Source: Aldrovandia affinis
Lineage: Eukaryota > Chordata > Actinopteri > Notacanthiformes > Halosauridae
Assembly: GCA_029706075.1 (NCBI GenBank)
Contig: JAINUG010000072.1
Location: 3,643,799-3,707,798, forward strand
Length of the DNA stretch: 64,000 nt
Direction of reading: 5' to 3'
Below, piece by piece: positions 1 to 36,063 of this stretch. A program made the position numbers and the translations under genes. The stretch's first letter is position 1. The number at the start of each line of letters is the position of its first letter. The notes under the pieces were generated by a model. That model did not search any database. It saw nothing but the letters and a program-made list of their open reading frames with translations, and was not told the origin of the DNA.

Positions 1-1637
1 ATAAAAACAGTGAGACAGCTGATTCCCGCTTTCCCTAAAAATAAAAAACTCATAGTCCCAGGAAAACATGCAAAATATAAATTTATTCCAGAATTACAAC
101 ACGATGAAGTACGATAAGCACAATAAATACTAATAACTGACCACACTCAATTCCTTAAGTTTACGCAAAGTATAGTTACCGTTTCCCCTTCTTGTGCACG
201 TGTTCGTGCGAGACCCTGTTTTGTGCTGCCACCTAGTGGTTCTAAAGTAAATTCGAATAGTTTCAATTAATGACCGTTGATGGCCTGTGAAAGCGTGAGC
301 TCCTGGTTCTCTTCACAGTACTAGACCGACCCCCTCCCCTCCCACATTTAAATGAAAGGAACGTCACGTTTTTTGATGCTTTCAAAAGCCATTGATTAAC
401 TCCTGTTCCACAGCTGTGTGAATTAGTGTCTGGGGTTCACTTCAAGCGCAGCATTTTCATTGGTCAGCACACACAGGAGGGCAGAGGTTGCAGAGGGCCG
501 TCATTGGTGATTGGATTGGCACTCAATAGTTCCTCCTGTCAATCGTGTGGAGGGGATAGCCAACACAGCCATACCAGCACCACCTCCCTCCTTTCATAAA
601 AATGATTGAACACCATGTGTTAGGCCCAGAGCCCCCTCCGGCCATGCTTGTGTACTGTGTGTTGGTATCACATTACATGCTGTGTGTAAACACACAGTAC
701 ACCACTATCTAAAAGAACATCTTCGCTGGGGAATAATCAATCATTTACAGTGCTCTGAACTTCTGAACTCAAATAGATAATTTTCTGGAGAAGGAATGGT
801 GTCTAGATACAGTAAGCATAGGCCAGGGCAGAGGGCAGACTGTCCAGGGTCTGGTTGGACCCACAAATACAATAAAACATGCTGGAGTGGTTTCATTACT
901 ATCGATCAGCATTGCTCATAATAAAGCAACATGATCGTTTCACCAGGTCGTCATTGCCAGTGACAATGCGTTTCAAACTAATATATCGGGTCAAACAATG
1001 GTTAAGATGAATTAAAAACGACTCTGTAGAACAGGTAAGTGAACATTTCTCTTCCTGATTATATAAAGTTAATCTGGACTTTTTGGCTGGATTTTTATAG
1101 ATCTTAGACCTGGAGGACTACTGTGCATGCTGTTTTTCCAACTGAGCTCAGTTAATTAACTTTGAAAGATTAATTAGCTGCATTTCTTTGAAATAAATAT
1201 AATTTTGAGGTGTGTACTTGCCAATAAAGGACAATGTTTCCAGTTTCCGCAGGCTGATCATTAAAATGGGCCTAGACACTGTCAGGCTGTCTGTTGTGTC
1301 TGATGGACAACTCAGGGAGGAGGAAACCACAAGCACCACCAACCAAGCAATGGCTGGTCACGCCAAGCTGGTTCGAACAGCTGTGTGAATCTGTTCATCT
1401 GCAGTAACGCTATATCGTCAGGCCAAATGTGCTCGGCAAAGGTGAGGCGTGGAATTCATTTCAGAAAACCAGCTTCACAGAGTAGGGCTGTGGTTTTAAT
1501 CAGTAAACGGAATTGTGTAATGTGTTCTCAGCTTGTGAGAGTACAGAGGTCCCATTCCACAAAGGAGAATAATTTTCAATATTCTCTGTGGGGTTGCCTC
1601 TGTATGTTTTACCAGACAGTAATGTAGTACAATTGTT

Positions 1638-1706
1638 ATGGAACTGCGCTTATAATTGCAGGTTCAATCCCCAGGTGGTGCACTGCTGTTGTACCTTTCG
1701 TTCATA
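1638..1706 (+). repeat. SINE head fragment
   Basis: A short plus-strand piece containing a tRNA B-box-like GGTTCAATCCC, followed by the GGTGGTGCACTGCTGTTGTACC stretch found in the longer SINE copies here. It is truncated before the LINE-type tail and lies just before a copy in the opposite orientation. Confidence 0.55.
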
Positions 1707-1719
1707 CCTCATTTAGACA

Positions 1720-1948
1720 CACATTTACATTTTACATTTTAGGCATTTTAGCAGACGCTCTTATCCAGAGCGACTTACACAGTTTACATTTCTTTACATA
1801 CAATCCATTTATACAGCTTGATATTTTACTGAAGCAATTCAGGTTAAGTACCTTGCTCAAGGGTACAACAGCAGTGCCCCACCTGGGAATTGAAACTGCA
1901 ACCTCTGAGTTACAAGCCCAGCTCCCTAACCATTACACTACACTGCCA
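1720..1948 (-). repeat. tRNA-derived SINE with L2-type tail
   Basis: Read on the minus strand it has a tRNA-like head (A-box-like TAATGGTTAGGGAG, B-box GGTTGCAGTTTCAATTCC), a body, and a tail with hairpin CGCTCT-GGATA-AGAGCG followed by GTCTGCTAAAATGCC and TGTAA-like repeats. The GGATA hairpin tail is the one known from eel UnaL2 and related L2-clade LINEs, so this is a SINE mobilised by such a LINE. Similar copies recur at seven other places in the window. Confidence 0.8.
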
Positions 1949-2595
1949 GCCAAACACAAAATGGCTCCTGTGCTCAGGTGGGTGCTACTGATGGTATCTG
2001 AGGTGAATCAACAACCTCACATGATTATCTACATGCAAGTATAATTTAAACAAGGGCACCTTTCAGAGAATGATTTTTCAGTAGTAAAAGTAATAATGGT
2101 GATTAAAAAAGTCCCAATGAACTCAACTATAATTTGTCTACCATTTGTATTTTGGCCTGACTCCCATTGTGAACTCACTCTGAGATAACTTGTTTAAACC
2201 CGGCAGAGTTTTGTGTTTTGACAGTCTGGCAGTTTGATAATGAGTGACAAATGTTTTTTGTCAGTATTCTGGGAAAACTAAGCTGATGCCACCAGCTGAC
2301 ACTGGATAGTGGGTCACTTACATTGAAAGAATCCTTCAGATTACCTGGCCTAGATCAGGTCAGCTGGTTGACCTAATGTAGGTAGAACATATAGATACTA
2401 TTGGATATTTACTAAGGCAATTCAGGTAAAGTAACTCACTTGGGACTCCAACAGGAAAACTTGCAACACTCTGTAGAGAAGGTCACTGGTTTGTGTGCGA
2501 GTACATTAGAGTGCACACGCTTCATTTTCAGTGCTCCCTGCAGAGGGTGCTGGGTGTCACAGTTGTAACTTGATTGCCACAACTGGCAATTACAC

Positions 2596-2740
2596 ATTGG
2601 GAAATGTAGATATTTTCCGCGGATTTAACATATTTAGCGTAAGACTACATTACCCAGAAGACTTCGGTTCTTTAGTTTCATGTGATTGGCTGAAGACGGT
2701 TTTACTCCCCCCTCGAAAGCTTTCCTTACTGGCCCACGTG
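2596..2740 (+). promoter_or_regulatory. Candidate MOCS1 promoter elements
   Basis: Four motifs precede MOCS1 exon 1: an inverted ACTACA/TCCCA-like site at 2596-2609, a forward ACTACATTACCCAGAAG at 2644-2660 resembling the ZNF143/STAF site, an inverted CCAAT box (ATTGG) at 2685-2689, and an E-box CACGTG at 2735-2740. No TATA box is obvious. The motif matches are by eye; the promoter role is inferred from position. Confidence 0.4.
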
Positions 2741-2863
2741 ATTCTGCAAGCCCCAGTGCGAAATGCTGCTATCAAGTACAGGGTCACTTGTTTTTGACAC
2801 TTTCGCTGCGGTGGACTGCGTATGCCCCAAACTCAAACTTAAAAATACATTGCTCTTAAAGTA

Positions 2864-2944
2864 ATGGCTATGCACGGCAGCAGGTGTTGTCGCCTTCTCT
2901 TGGCCAGACACACCGATGCGGGGGCCTGTCAGCCAGGAATGTGA
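2864..2944 (+). other. Upstream ORF in MOCS1 exon 1
   Basis: An ATG in strong context (G at -3, G at +4) opens a 26-codon frame that begins MAMHGSRCCRLLLAR and stops at TGA 2942-2944, 29 bases before the preferred MOCS1 start. It is either a real uORF that would reduce translation of the main frame, or the true N-terminus separated from it by a one-base indel, because its arginine-rich start resembles a mitochondrial presequence. Confidence 0.4.
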
Positions 2945-2973
2945 AAATACTTCCACGGGGTTACTCCACAAAG

Positions 2974-27477
<24,504 letters not shown>

Positions 27478-27480
27478 ACA

Positions 27481-27850
27481 CTGCTCCACCATCTCACCCC
27501 CTTACAGCCTAACGCACAATCAACTCCTCCTTACGCCTCCATCTCACCCCCTTACAGCCTAACGCCCAATCATCACCCTCTTACGCCTCCGTCTCATCTC
27601 ACTGCCTCTTACACCCTAACGCACCATCATCACCTCCTTACGCCTCCATCTAACACGCCTCTTACACCCTAATGCCCAATCAACTCCTCCTTACGCCTCC
27701 ATCTCACCCCCCCTTACAGCCTAATGCCCAATCATCACCCTCTTACGCCTCCATCTCACCCCTCTTACACCCTAACACACAATCAACTCCTTCTTAAGCC
27801 TCGATCTAACACATCTCTTACACCCTAACACACAATCACCACTCCCCCAT
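27481..27850 (+). repeat. Minisatellite in MOCS1 3' UTR
   Basis: About seven copies of a unit of roughly 50 bases with core CTTACGCCTCCATCTCACCC, then CTTACACCCTAACGC and CAATCA, starting four bases after the MOCS1 stop. Copies differ by substitutions and small indels. The tract is C-rich on the coding strand and fades into CCCCCTTA-rich sequence by about 27900. Confidence 0.85.
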
Positions 27851-28995
27851 ACCCCCTTAACCCACCATCTCACCCCCTTACTCCTTTACCCAACCACCTC
27901 ACTGCTCCGCCATCACATCCCCAGCCCACACCGTAAGCGAGAGAGAAAGGAGGAGAGAGAGAGAGAGAGAGAGGGAGGCTGAACGGACCGTGCCCCGAAG
28001 TTTAATTCAGTGACGGGAGGTCACTGTCACCCCCTCCATTAATTCAATGCGCTTTTTGGTTTTGTAGCTGTGCATGGCTCAGGCGCTTACCCACTGTGCC
28101 AAAGCTACTCGTCACTATGCAGCGTCGTACTTTACCATGCAGTATTGCTGGGGTCATTCAGTGTTGCAGATCAAATGGACAACCTGGCCGAGAAGGCCCA
28201 TTTTCAATGGCAGCCACCCATGACACAAAGCCCTAGAGTTGGGCTTCCCAAACCTGGATCCACTGTGTATGCTGTTTTTTGTCACAGCCTCTCTTGATCA
28301 ATTAGAGTTGCTGAAAACATGTGCTTTAAGTTCTACCATAATTTTTCCCTTAAACTTCTTTTAACACATTGCAGGCTTGGCCAGTTGCCATTTGCCATGG
28401 TGTTGAACTCTTCATTTTCCACAAACGGTTTTGTTTCACTGACCAGGTGTCCTCAATCTAAACAATTGGGACTGTGCTGATTTCTCCTGTCAGTCCAATT
28501 TAATTTTATTCCTCTAAAGAAAATATTTTTTCATATAGCATATTACGGAAAATGAAAAGCATTAGTTGAGAACTGATCTGAAACTGATTTTTTAAATCCT
28601 GGGATGTGAATACGGGACATTTATTCGTCACGGCATTCATAGCGATTACTGACATAATTTGGCCTTAAATTATCCCTCAGTAGACATCAAAAGTGTCTAA
28701 TTAAGAGCAATTAACAGCTTGTTACAATTTCGGGGTTGCAATTGTGGTTGAAAGGAAGAGCAGCGTACGCAGTGTGTCCCCAGGACCGATTCTGAGAACA
28801 ACTGCCCTGAGCAGTTTTAGTCAATTAGAATGTTCCAGAGCTTCCAGGGACCAGGACCTCCCAGGCAACCAGATTTCTCACTGTCTCGGAGGGCTGTTTG
28901 GTAGATTCCTCTTTCATTCCTCCTAGAGCTACCTGGTTTTGGGATACGCTATCCCAGCATGCAACTTCTAGTTCCCCAGTGCTGAGTTCAGGATC
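27851..28995. other. Downstream of MOCS1, no gene seen
   Basis: Contains a short GA run at 27950-27973 and otherwise ordinary sequence. No AATAAA signal is close behind the MOCS1 stop; the first I noticed is at 30994-30999, so the MOCS1 polyadenylation site is unresolved. Confidence 0.5.
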
Positions 28996-29003
28996 CTCAT
29001 AAC

Positions 29004-29197
29004 CAGAGTGGTGTCAGACTTCAGTCCCGGAGGGCTGCAACGTCTGCTGGTTTTTGGTACATTTCAGCACATGTAATTTTTCAGTCATTGATTGGCTAAA
29101 GAGTACACCCACCTTGTCTCCAAGGCCTACATTGTCTGCTGCTTGAAAGGAAACCACACAAACCTGCAGCCCTCCAGGGTATGAGTTTGACACCCCT
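29004..29197. mobile_element. hAT-like MITE 1 of a cluster
   Basis: The left end GTGGTGTCAGACTTCAGTCC plus GGAGGGCTGCA pairs with the right end TGCAGCCCTCCAGGG plus GAGTTTGACACCCC. Possible 8-bp flanks CTCATAAC and TTCATAAG agree at six positions. No coding capacity. Confidence 0.65.
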
Positions 29198-29233
29198 TTC
29201 ATAAGTTCCTTACGAGCTCAGAAGCTTCTAAGC

Positions 29234-29439
29234 CAGGGGTGGCTAACCCCGGTCCTGGTGGGCCGCAGTGTGTGCTGGTTTTTGTCGTTTCTCAGCGTGT
29301 AATTGATCAATTACAGCGATTGATTCCACAGTAAACTCACCACGCCTGGTTCCTTGGACCTAAATTGGTTGCTGGTTTTAGGGTGAAGACAAAAAACAGC
29401 TAACCCCATGGCCCTCCAGGACCAGAGTTGCCCCCCTTG
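29234..29439. mobile_element. hAT-like MITE 2 of a cluster
   Basis: The left end CAGGGGTGGCTAACCCCGGT plus CCTGGTGGGCC pairs with the right end GGCCCTCCAGGACCAGAGTT plus GCCCCCCTTG. Target duplication unclear. Confidence 0.6.
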
Positions 29440-29576
29440 CTTTAGTCCAAGCGTTGATCAGAGTGGTTTCCTAAGGACAGAGTGACCGGAGCTAAAGTGG
29501 CGCGGCGACCCTTCACAGCACAACGACCTGCAACGCGCCAGACAGGCGGCAGACAGCTGCTCACAGCCTTCTAGTG

Positions 29577-29759
29577 CAGGGGTGTCCAGTCTTATCCGAG
29601 AAGAACCGGTGTGGCTGCAGGCTTTTGTTCTAGTCCAGGCATTACAGAGCCTGATCCTACTAATCAATCAAGGCCATGATCAGCTGAATCAGGTGCTGTA
29701 GCGCTGGGCTAGAACAAAAACCTGCACCGGCCCTTCTACGATAAGATTGGACACCCCTG
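29577..29759. mobile_element. hAT-like MITE 3 of a cluster, with TSD
   Basis: Ends CAGGGGTGTCCAGTCTTATC and GATAAGATTGGACACCCCTG are near-perfect inverted repeats, continued inward by GCTTTTGTTCTAG and CTAGAACAAAAACC. Flanks TTCTAGTG and TTTTAGTG agree at seven of eight bases. Confidence 0.88.
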
Positions 29760-30352
29760 TTTTAGTGTTCAGGGAGCCTGGTCCCCCCCGATGTAGTGTC
29801 CATGCATACTACCACACACCAGACCCCAGTGTGATATATTAGCCTGCATGCTCACTGGTGTGAACGTGGAGCAAATGCTTCCGATGCCCCTGTACACAGT
29901 GCTTTAACCCAGGGCACAGTGTCCGTCTGTCAGCCGTATGCGTCGCACACATGCTACACTGCTGCACTGGGTGCTTCCTTTAGCTTCAGCTCTTACTAAG
30001 CCACCTTTAATGCAAGGGAGGGAGGGGTATTGGAGACTGTTATAAATGAATATGAATGTGTGTGTGCAGACTTGAACTTGAGGGGGCGGGGGGGTTAAGT
30101 ATGGATCGTGCGCATTCATTGACTGGTGTCTGGAGACTGCTGTTCGCCTCAGAAAATTTCTCCCGGAATGTGACAATCACCTTATCGCCGTTGTCTGACC
30201 TTTTTTGAGAGTCTGCTCGATGATTTTCCATATTTTTGTAATTCATGTGATATTCAGGTCAGCGTGTGTGTAAATCGGATTTATTTTCTCGGGCGATTTT
30301 TAAGACTGACATTTTTGGGTTAGAGAGAACCTTTTAGAAATAACTTCTAAAG

Positions 30353-30652
30353 CAGGGGTGGGCAACTGTGGTCCTGGAGGACAGGCATGTATTCAGGCTT
30401 TTGTTTCCACCAACTATCGCTGGCACAATGAGCTAATTGGCTGTATACTCCAATGCCAGTTGACTTGTAGATTAGACCTCAGTAAAATATTTCATTTAGG
30501 GACACAAGAACAGTCTTCAGATCTCATTCATGAGCTCATCAAGAACTTTAGCTAAAATGTCAGACCATGCAAACAATTGGGCTAATTATGTCATTAAGAG
30601 CAGAAGTTGGCATGAAATTCTGAAGCAGTTACTGCCTCCTTGCCCACCCCTG
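30353..30652. mobile_element. hAT-like MITE 4 of a cluster
   Basis: Left CAGGGGTGGGCAACTG and right CTTGCCCACCCCTG are inverted repeats about 300 bases apart. Flanking 8-mers do not match well. Confidence 0.6.
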
Positions 30653-31509
30653 TTATGATGGAAAAGTCCCTGCATGTTTCAGCTCTCTTGCAAAGGTATT
30701 TGCACAATGTGTTATTGTGTATCGTCACCACACTAGTGGACTGCAAATTGATTGAAACTTCACGTGTGTTACAGTCCAGCCGACAAGTAGCATTCTGACC
30801 CTGCATTGGGAGTATATAGGTAGGTTAAAATAATTCACTGCCCAAAAGCAGATATCTGAAGGCAGTTTTATGTAAATGAAATTATTAGATATATATGATC
30901 ATCTTAGATTTTAGCCTTAAATTATATGGAAGATACAAACCCCTCATTCATTACGGCTTCTTATGCCACAAGGTGCCTGCCCTGTGATATCTGAATAAAT
31001 TGTTGATTTTGGAATTTGTTGAATATTTTCTCAGGTGTGGAAGATTAGAAAGAAATACAGTGTATTGATGAACGTCTGGTTTGAACTATTACGCTTTTCT
31101 TAAACAAGGACTATGCTGTTTTCCTCTCCTTTACTTCTGAAGTTCTTTGTTTTTCTGGGTTCCTTCCAAAAGCATCTTATCACGGGTGAAGGAGGGGTGC
31201 AGATTAGTGTTTTATCATATTAAAAAAAGAAAATTTTTTTTTATATAATGAACGGAAAGTATTTGCTACCCATTTCTTAAGGTTTTCCTTTCTACGCACC
31301 TTAATGCCCCGTTTGCTTTCCTTATCAGCTTGGGCCAGCCTGCCCACAGTCCTGCCTATCACTGTTCCTAGATCAGCCTTACTAGAGCTCCCAGGTACTG
31401 GAGCATGGCACTGACCCGTCCATCTGTAGTATCTCTCCCGCGCCACATTGTGAGGCCCCCAGAGCAGAGGTGGACATCTACTCTGAGTCTTCTCCCTCCG
31501 TCCTACTCT

Positions 31510-31732
31510 GTCTCTGATACACACACACTCTCTCTTTCTCCCCTCTCACACACACAGAAACTCACTCTCTGTCTCTCACATACACACACACGCATTCACA
31601 TATACTCATGCACACACTCTCACACACACACACACTGTCACACACTCATGCACACACGCACACACTCTCACTCTCACACACACACACACACTCACACTGT
31701 TTCTCACACACTTATGCACACACACTCACTCA

Positions 31733-31763
<31 letters not shown>
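31510..31763. repeat. CA/CTCA microsatellite cluster
   Basis: Interrupted CA repeats with CTCTCA units over 250 bases. Histidine/threonine frames reading through it are artefacts. Confidence 0.9.
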
Positions 31764-31767
<4 letters not shown>

Positions 31768-32619
31768 TGGGACTGGGAGTGTATTTACCTTGGCCTTGGT
31801 CAGGTGACTGCCCTCCGGTGACATGTATTTCCCAGAAGCCCCTGTTTTCCGCTTTTACAGCTGGTGTCTTGGCCCTCACTGCGACGCTCCCACATACCCA
31901 GCTCTCGGTCTTGCATGCTTGGTCTCTTAAAAAAACACCAGGATGCTGGACACATTTACACCACATGCCACCATTGGCCCTGGCACTGCACCCCATCATC
32001 AGTCTGCGTCACCCGCATCATCAGTCTGTGCCACCTACACCTTTATTTAGACACTGCTGCCACTCAGAATAGAACAGTCACGCCAGTTCAGAACAGTTTG
32101 TTTGAAAGGAATATGAATAAGTTTCATATGTCTTGTGGCTTAAAGAGACCAAGAACCGTCCTCCAGTTGACCCGACAATAAAAGCCCCTTAAAGTCCAAG
32201 TCTGAAGAAATATTCAGTTTTTTGGTAAACACATCATTTGTGTAACACCACGCAGAGAAAATGACAGCCTTCCGCGATCTTAAATTTTCTTTCTCGCAAA
32301 GTTAGAAAAACAAGCTTTTTTTATACCCTTCCCTTGAGTTGGCTTGTGTCTTTGAAAATGCCAGAATCTGCTGTTTTTCTAGTCGCGCTTTCTGTGCAGA
32401 GCGGGTATGTGAATCTGGTCTGCTGTGTGAGGAGTTATTTCACAATCAGCAGTTATAACATAGCTCATGGATGGCTTAGAAAGCATTTTAAAAATAAAGT
32501 TCAAAAATATATTTTCACTAGTCATATGTTTATTCTGCTTGCTGTGTCTGTCCATCCAAACAGGGCCCATTGTGTCCCATGCCTTTGCATTGCATTTTCA
32601 GTTAAATTACTGATAAACT

Positions 32620-32645
32620 ATATATATATATATATATAGTTTGAG

Positions 32646-32676
<31 letters not shown>
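32620..32676. repeat. TA and GA microsatellites
   Basis: A TA run followed closely by a GA run. Confidence 0.9.
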
Positions 32677-32680
<4 letters not shown>

Positions 32681-33561
32681 TTCAAAACTGCATTCTGTTT
32701 CAGGTCAATATTTTCACATAAAACACATCTGTCTTTTTTTCACACATGTCAAATCAATAGCATGCATCTTAACTCCAGTTTACCTGGAGCTAATGACCAA
32801 AAGCCACATTATCTTGTGCTTCCAAATTACTTGAAGATTTGAATATGCCAAGTGAATGTAATAGTTTACATCAAAAATGTATTGCATAAATCATTTTACC
32901 CTTTTGAAGTCTTTTTTAAATGCTTATTGTGGTCACTGTCATTTTTTGATGTCATTTTCCTTGCAATCAGTGATTTCAGGTCTCCTAAAAAAAAAAACAG
33001 CGGTGGCCAATGTACAAAGCTCCCTTTTTACCTAAATAGGTAATAAACACATTTACATGATGTACATGGAGTTTGAGATTTTTTCATTTTTTAAAGAGAT
33101 TACATTATTTATGTCTGAGAATTGAAGGCTGAAGATTTTAGGGCATGAAATTCACATACTCCGTAGAAATTGCAGCTGTCATGCGTTGTAATCTACAGAT
33201 ACACACCAATCAGAGCACTTTCTCTTCAAAGCGAAACACTGATTGGTTCAAACCCGAGCCACAATGCACATAACAGCTCATCCAATCACAGAGTTCCTCA
33301 AGTCTCACTCTCGCTCAGAAAAGGAAGGAAAAAACCGTGGAAACAGTAGAGGGCAGCATTGCACTTTGAATTGTTCTCTGGTTTACTGTGATACAAAGTT
33401 GGTATGCTTGGAAGTTTAAGTCTTTAATTAAACTTTGGTCATCGATCGTGCTACTGTATGATTTAATTACAGATGAAACTGGACAAGTATTTATGGGCCC
33501 CCACTGTAATTTTAGGAGGAATTGTTAAAAAAGAGACGGAGTGAAAGGGACAAAGATGTGT

Positions 33562-33567
33562 TTTATT
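33562..33567 (-). terminator. Candidate distal polyadenylation signal of DAAM2
   Basis: AATAAA on the minus strand in the context GTAGGGTTACAATAAAACAC, with TTTTGTAG just upstream. Assignment to DAAM2 is by orientation only. Confidence 0.3.
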
Positions 33568-35998
33568 GTAACCCTACAAAATGACACAAAGCGAGCAAAA
33601 AAAAGAAACAAAATAAAATTATATTCAAAAGAAAACAAAACCAGGATTCTGAACAGCTCATTCTTATACAAGTCTGAAACTGACCCAACAAATACGGACA
33701 GCTGAATAATTATTTATACTTTTTATATAACATTTTATTGTAATGCTGCGTATACATACAAAATATAGCAAACTAAATAAGGCAAATAAATAGAGGTACA
33801 ATTTACAGGTAAGTTGAACATTCCTTAACATTTTTTTCCTTTTTTTTCTTTTCACAACAACTAGAACGGTGTACAAAACATAACTGTACAACTTTCTGAA
33901 GAGCGTTATTATTTTTTTTAATCAATTTTAAAAATACTGACTTACAATTATACTTACAAACCAGTTTGAATTGGGTGCAACTTTCCTTCAGCAATAAAAA
34001 TGGTGTGTAATAGTGTTTTGGCGGTGATGGGGATTAACATTGATTAACATCGTGACATTGTCCGCCCCTGGTGGACACTGGGTAAATGGCACGTGCATGT
34101 CGGTAATGCGAATTTGAATAGCAGAACGTGAACATTCGTGTATTAAGCCACGGTGTTCAAAGCAAGTGAGATAGGCGTGAGGCTATACAATATCATATGC
34201 TTCCGTGACGTATTGAGCTTGGAGGACTCTAGGACACTTAAATTACTCTCTCCGTAGGTTAATGACTAAATCGCCCGTAAAATAATATCTCGTATTAACC
34301 TGTAATGTAAGCGTCCAAGCCCGACTACCCATCCTCACATACGTATATCCCGCTACTGTCACACGCGCACAACATCGCTAACGCGTTAGTCGCTCTCCTC
34401 CGTGGAGTCTTGTCCACATTGAGAGATCGAATGCGTATGATCCACGCCAAAGTGCATCCAGCAAACGGCTCCTTTCCTCGTTTCCCCATTCAGCAAGGCC
34501 AATCAATGTCCTAGTCAAGCACAGCCTTACTAGCCTATATGTAACATTAAATGATAGTAAAATTATACAATAATACTGTCGATTCTGAAACTTCGATACA
34601 CCTCTATTCGAAAAGTATAATTTTTGTCTTTTTTTTGTAACGTACATATTGACTGTTATACTTGTTCCTGTTGGAGAAAAAAAATGTTATGAACAGGAAT
34701 GTAATGGAAAGTAAAGTGTCCAGCAAAAATGTCCAAACTGATAGCACACAGTATTTAGGAAATAGCTATTACACTGTTAAATCATTCCATAGTCTTCGGC
34801 TGTAAAAGGGGGTTTTCCCCAGCGGAAAATGTAACAAAACGTCTGAATTTTAGATATACTCTTTTCTGTTTTTGGTAAAACGGCAGCAACAAAGCGGGGT
34901 GTGCAAAATCAGGGTCCGACCAGACTCCCTGTATCCCCCTCCTCTCGGAATCCTCTCAGAAGCCAAGCAAAACCTTTTAGTGTTGTCCTATCCCACGTCG
35001 TAATGCCTTCTTAAAGACTAAAGTCTGGGAACAGATTTCAGGAATTACCTCACTGTTTGATGACTCAATGGGACAGTTCTGGTTATGCTCTTCAATGTGC
35101 AAGACAATTGATTATGTGCAGATTAAAGCTTTTAATACCTTAAGATCCAGAGGGCCCCTCGTGCCTCTACTGTTCCCCAGATGGCAGTGCAACAACTATT
35201 GCTATATTACTTACGGACACTGACGGAGGTGCAGTCACACAATGTCTATTTACTACAGATACCGAGTACCTCCACATACTACAAAAGGTTCATTCTGAGG
35301 AAGAAGCACCTGAAAAGCTAGCTGACCCTGCTATTTGCGGCAGGAAGTAATATTTTACACCGTGGGCGTTTGTACTGTTTTTTGTGTGAGGGTGAGCGTT
35401 AGAGATAAACCGTGAAAATGAGCCAAACCACATGGCAGTGTATCACCACAGACACAAGTGTGACTTTTGCTTCTGATTTTAGGGAGCACATTCCGAAAAG
35501 CGCTTGCACCCCCATGTGAATTATGTCTCAGGTCAGTTGCACCCCATTAAACCAGCATAGTATTATTATTTTTTTATTTTCGTTTCGTTTCTTTTCCTAA
35601 AATGGTTCACTGAAGGAGCTTGAAAACACACGACACCAGCAACAACAGCTCAGGTCAGAAAGAGAGGCACTTCAGGGTAAACCAAATGCATAAGAGCTAA
35701 GATGGCTGTGGGGGGGGGGGGTGGAGGGAGGTCGGGAGGGGTCCTGGGTGTGTGGTAGAAGCAAACCAAAGAAGGTATACGTCTGGGGGAGGGGTAGTGG
35801 TGGACAGGGCGTGGTGCTACTTCCTCCTCTCTACAGCGAGTTAGTGTCTTTACAATAGCTTATTACAGACAGGAAACAAGCTCTCAGTTTTGTCTGTTTG
35901 TGCACTGAGGGCACACAGCGATGGAGTCCAGGCCTGTGCAATGTAAGGGGGGAGTTTAACAATCTGGTAACCACTCTGAGGTGATTTCAGGAACAGCA

Positions 35999-36063
35999 CA
36001 GCGGGGGTGGAGGGGAGGATGGGGGGGATAGGGGGGATAGGGGGATTAGGGGGGGGGGCAGGG
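35999..36063 (+). repeat. G-rich quadruplex-prone run
   Basis: Successive G runs spaced by AT (GGGGGGATAGGGGGGATAGG, then GGGATTAGGGGGGGGGG) satisfy the usual G-quadruplex pattern on the plus strand. In a minus-strand transcript this would be C-rich. Confidence 0.8.

Larger units (their letters stand above)
1..2590. other. Intergenic DNA upstream of MOCS1
   Basis: No coding region is recognisable on either strand. A cluster of ATTGG (inverted CCAAT) boxes lies near 500-530, but no gene start follows it. SINE pieces occupy about 1640-1950. The rest is ordinary AT-rich DNA in which I see nothing. Confidence 0.6.
30653..33540. other. Intergenic DNA with microsatellites
   Basis: Holds an interrupted CA/CT microsatellite (31510-31763), a TA run (32620-32638) and a GA run (32645-32676). 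No coding exon or RNA gene recognised. An AATAAA at 30994-30999 on the plus strand could serve MOCS1 but lies 3.5 kb from its stop. Confidence 0.6.

Noticed and set aside
27481-27850. CRISPR-like array
   Set aside because: Units are directly adjacent with no unique spacers and the genome is vertebrate; it is a minisatellite.
31495-31530. Possible sequencing-adapter remnant (CTGTCTCTGATACACAC)
   Set aside because: Resembles a transposase mosaic end but differs at key positions and merges into a CA microsatellite; chance similarity is likelier.
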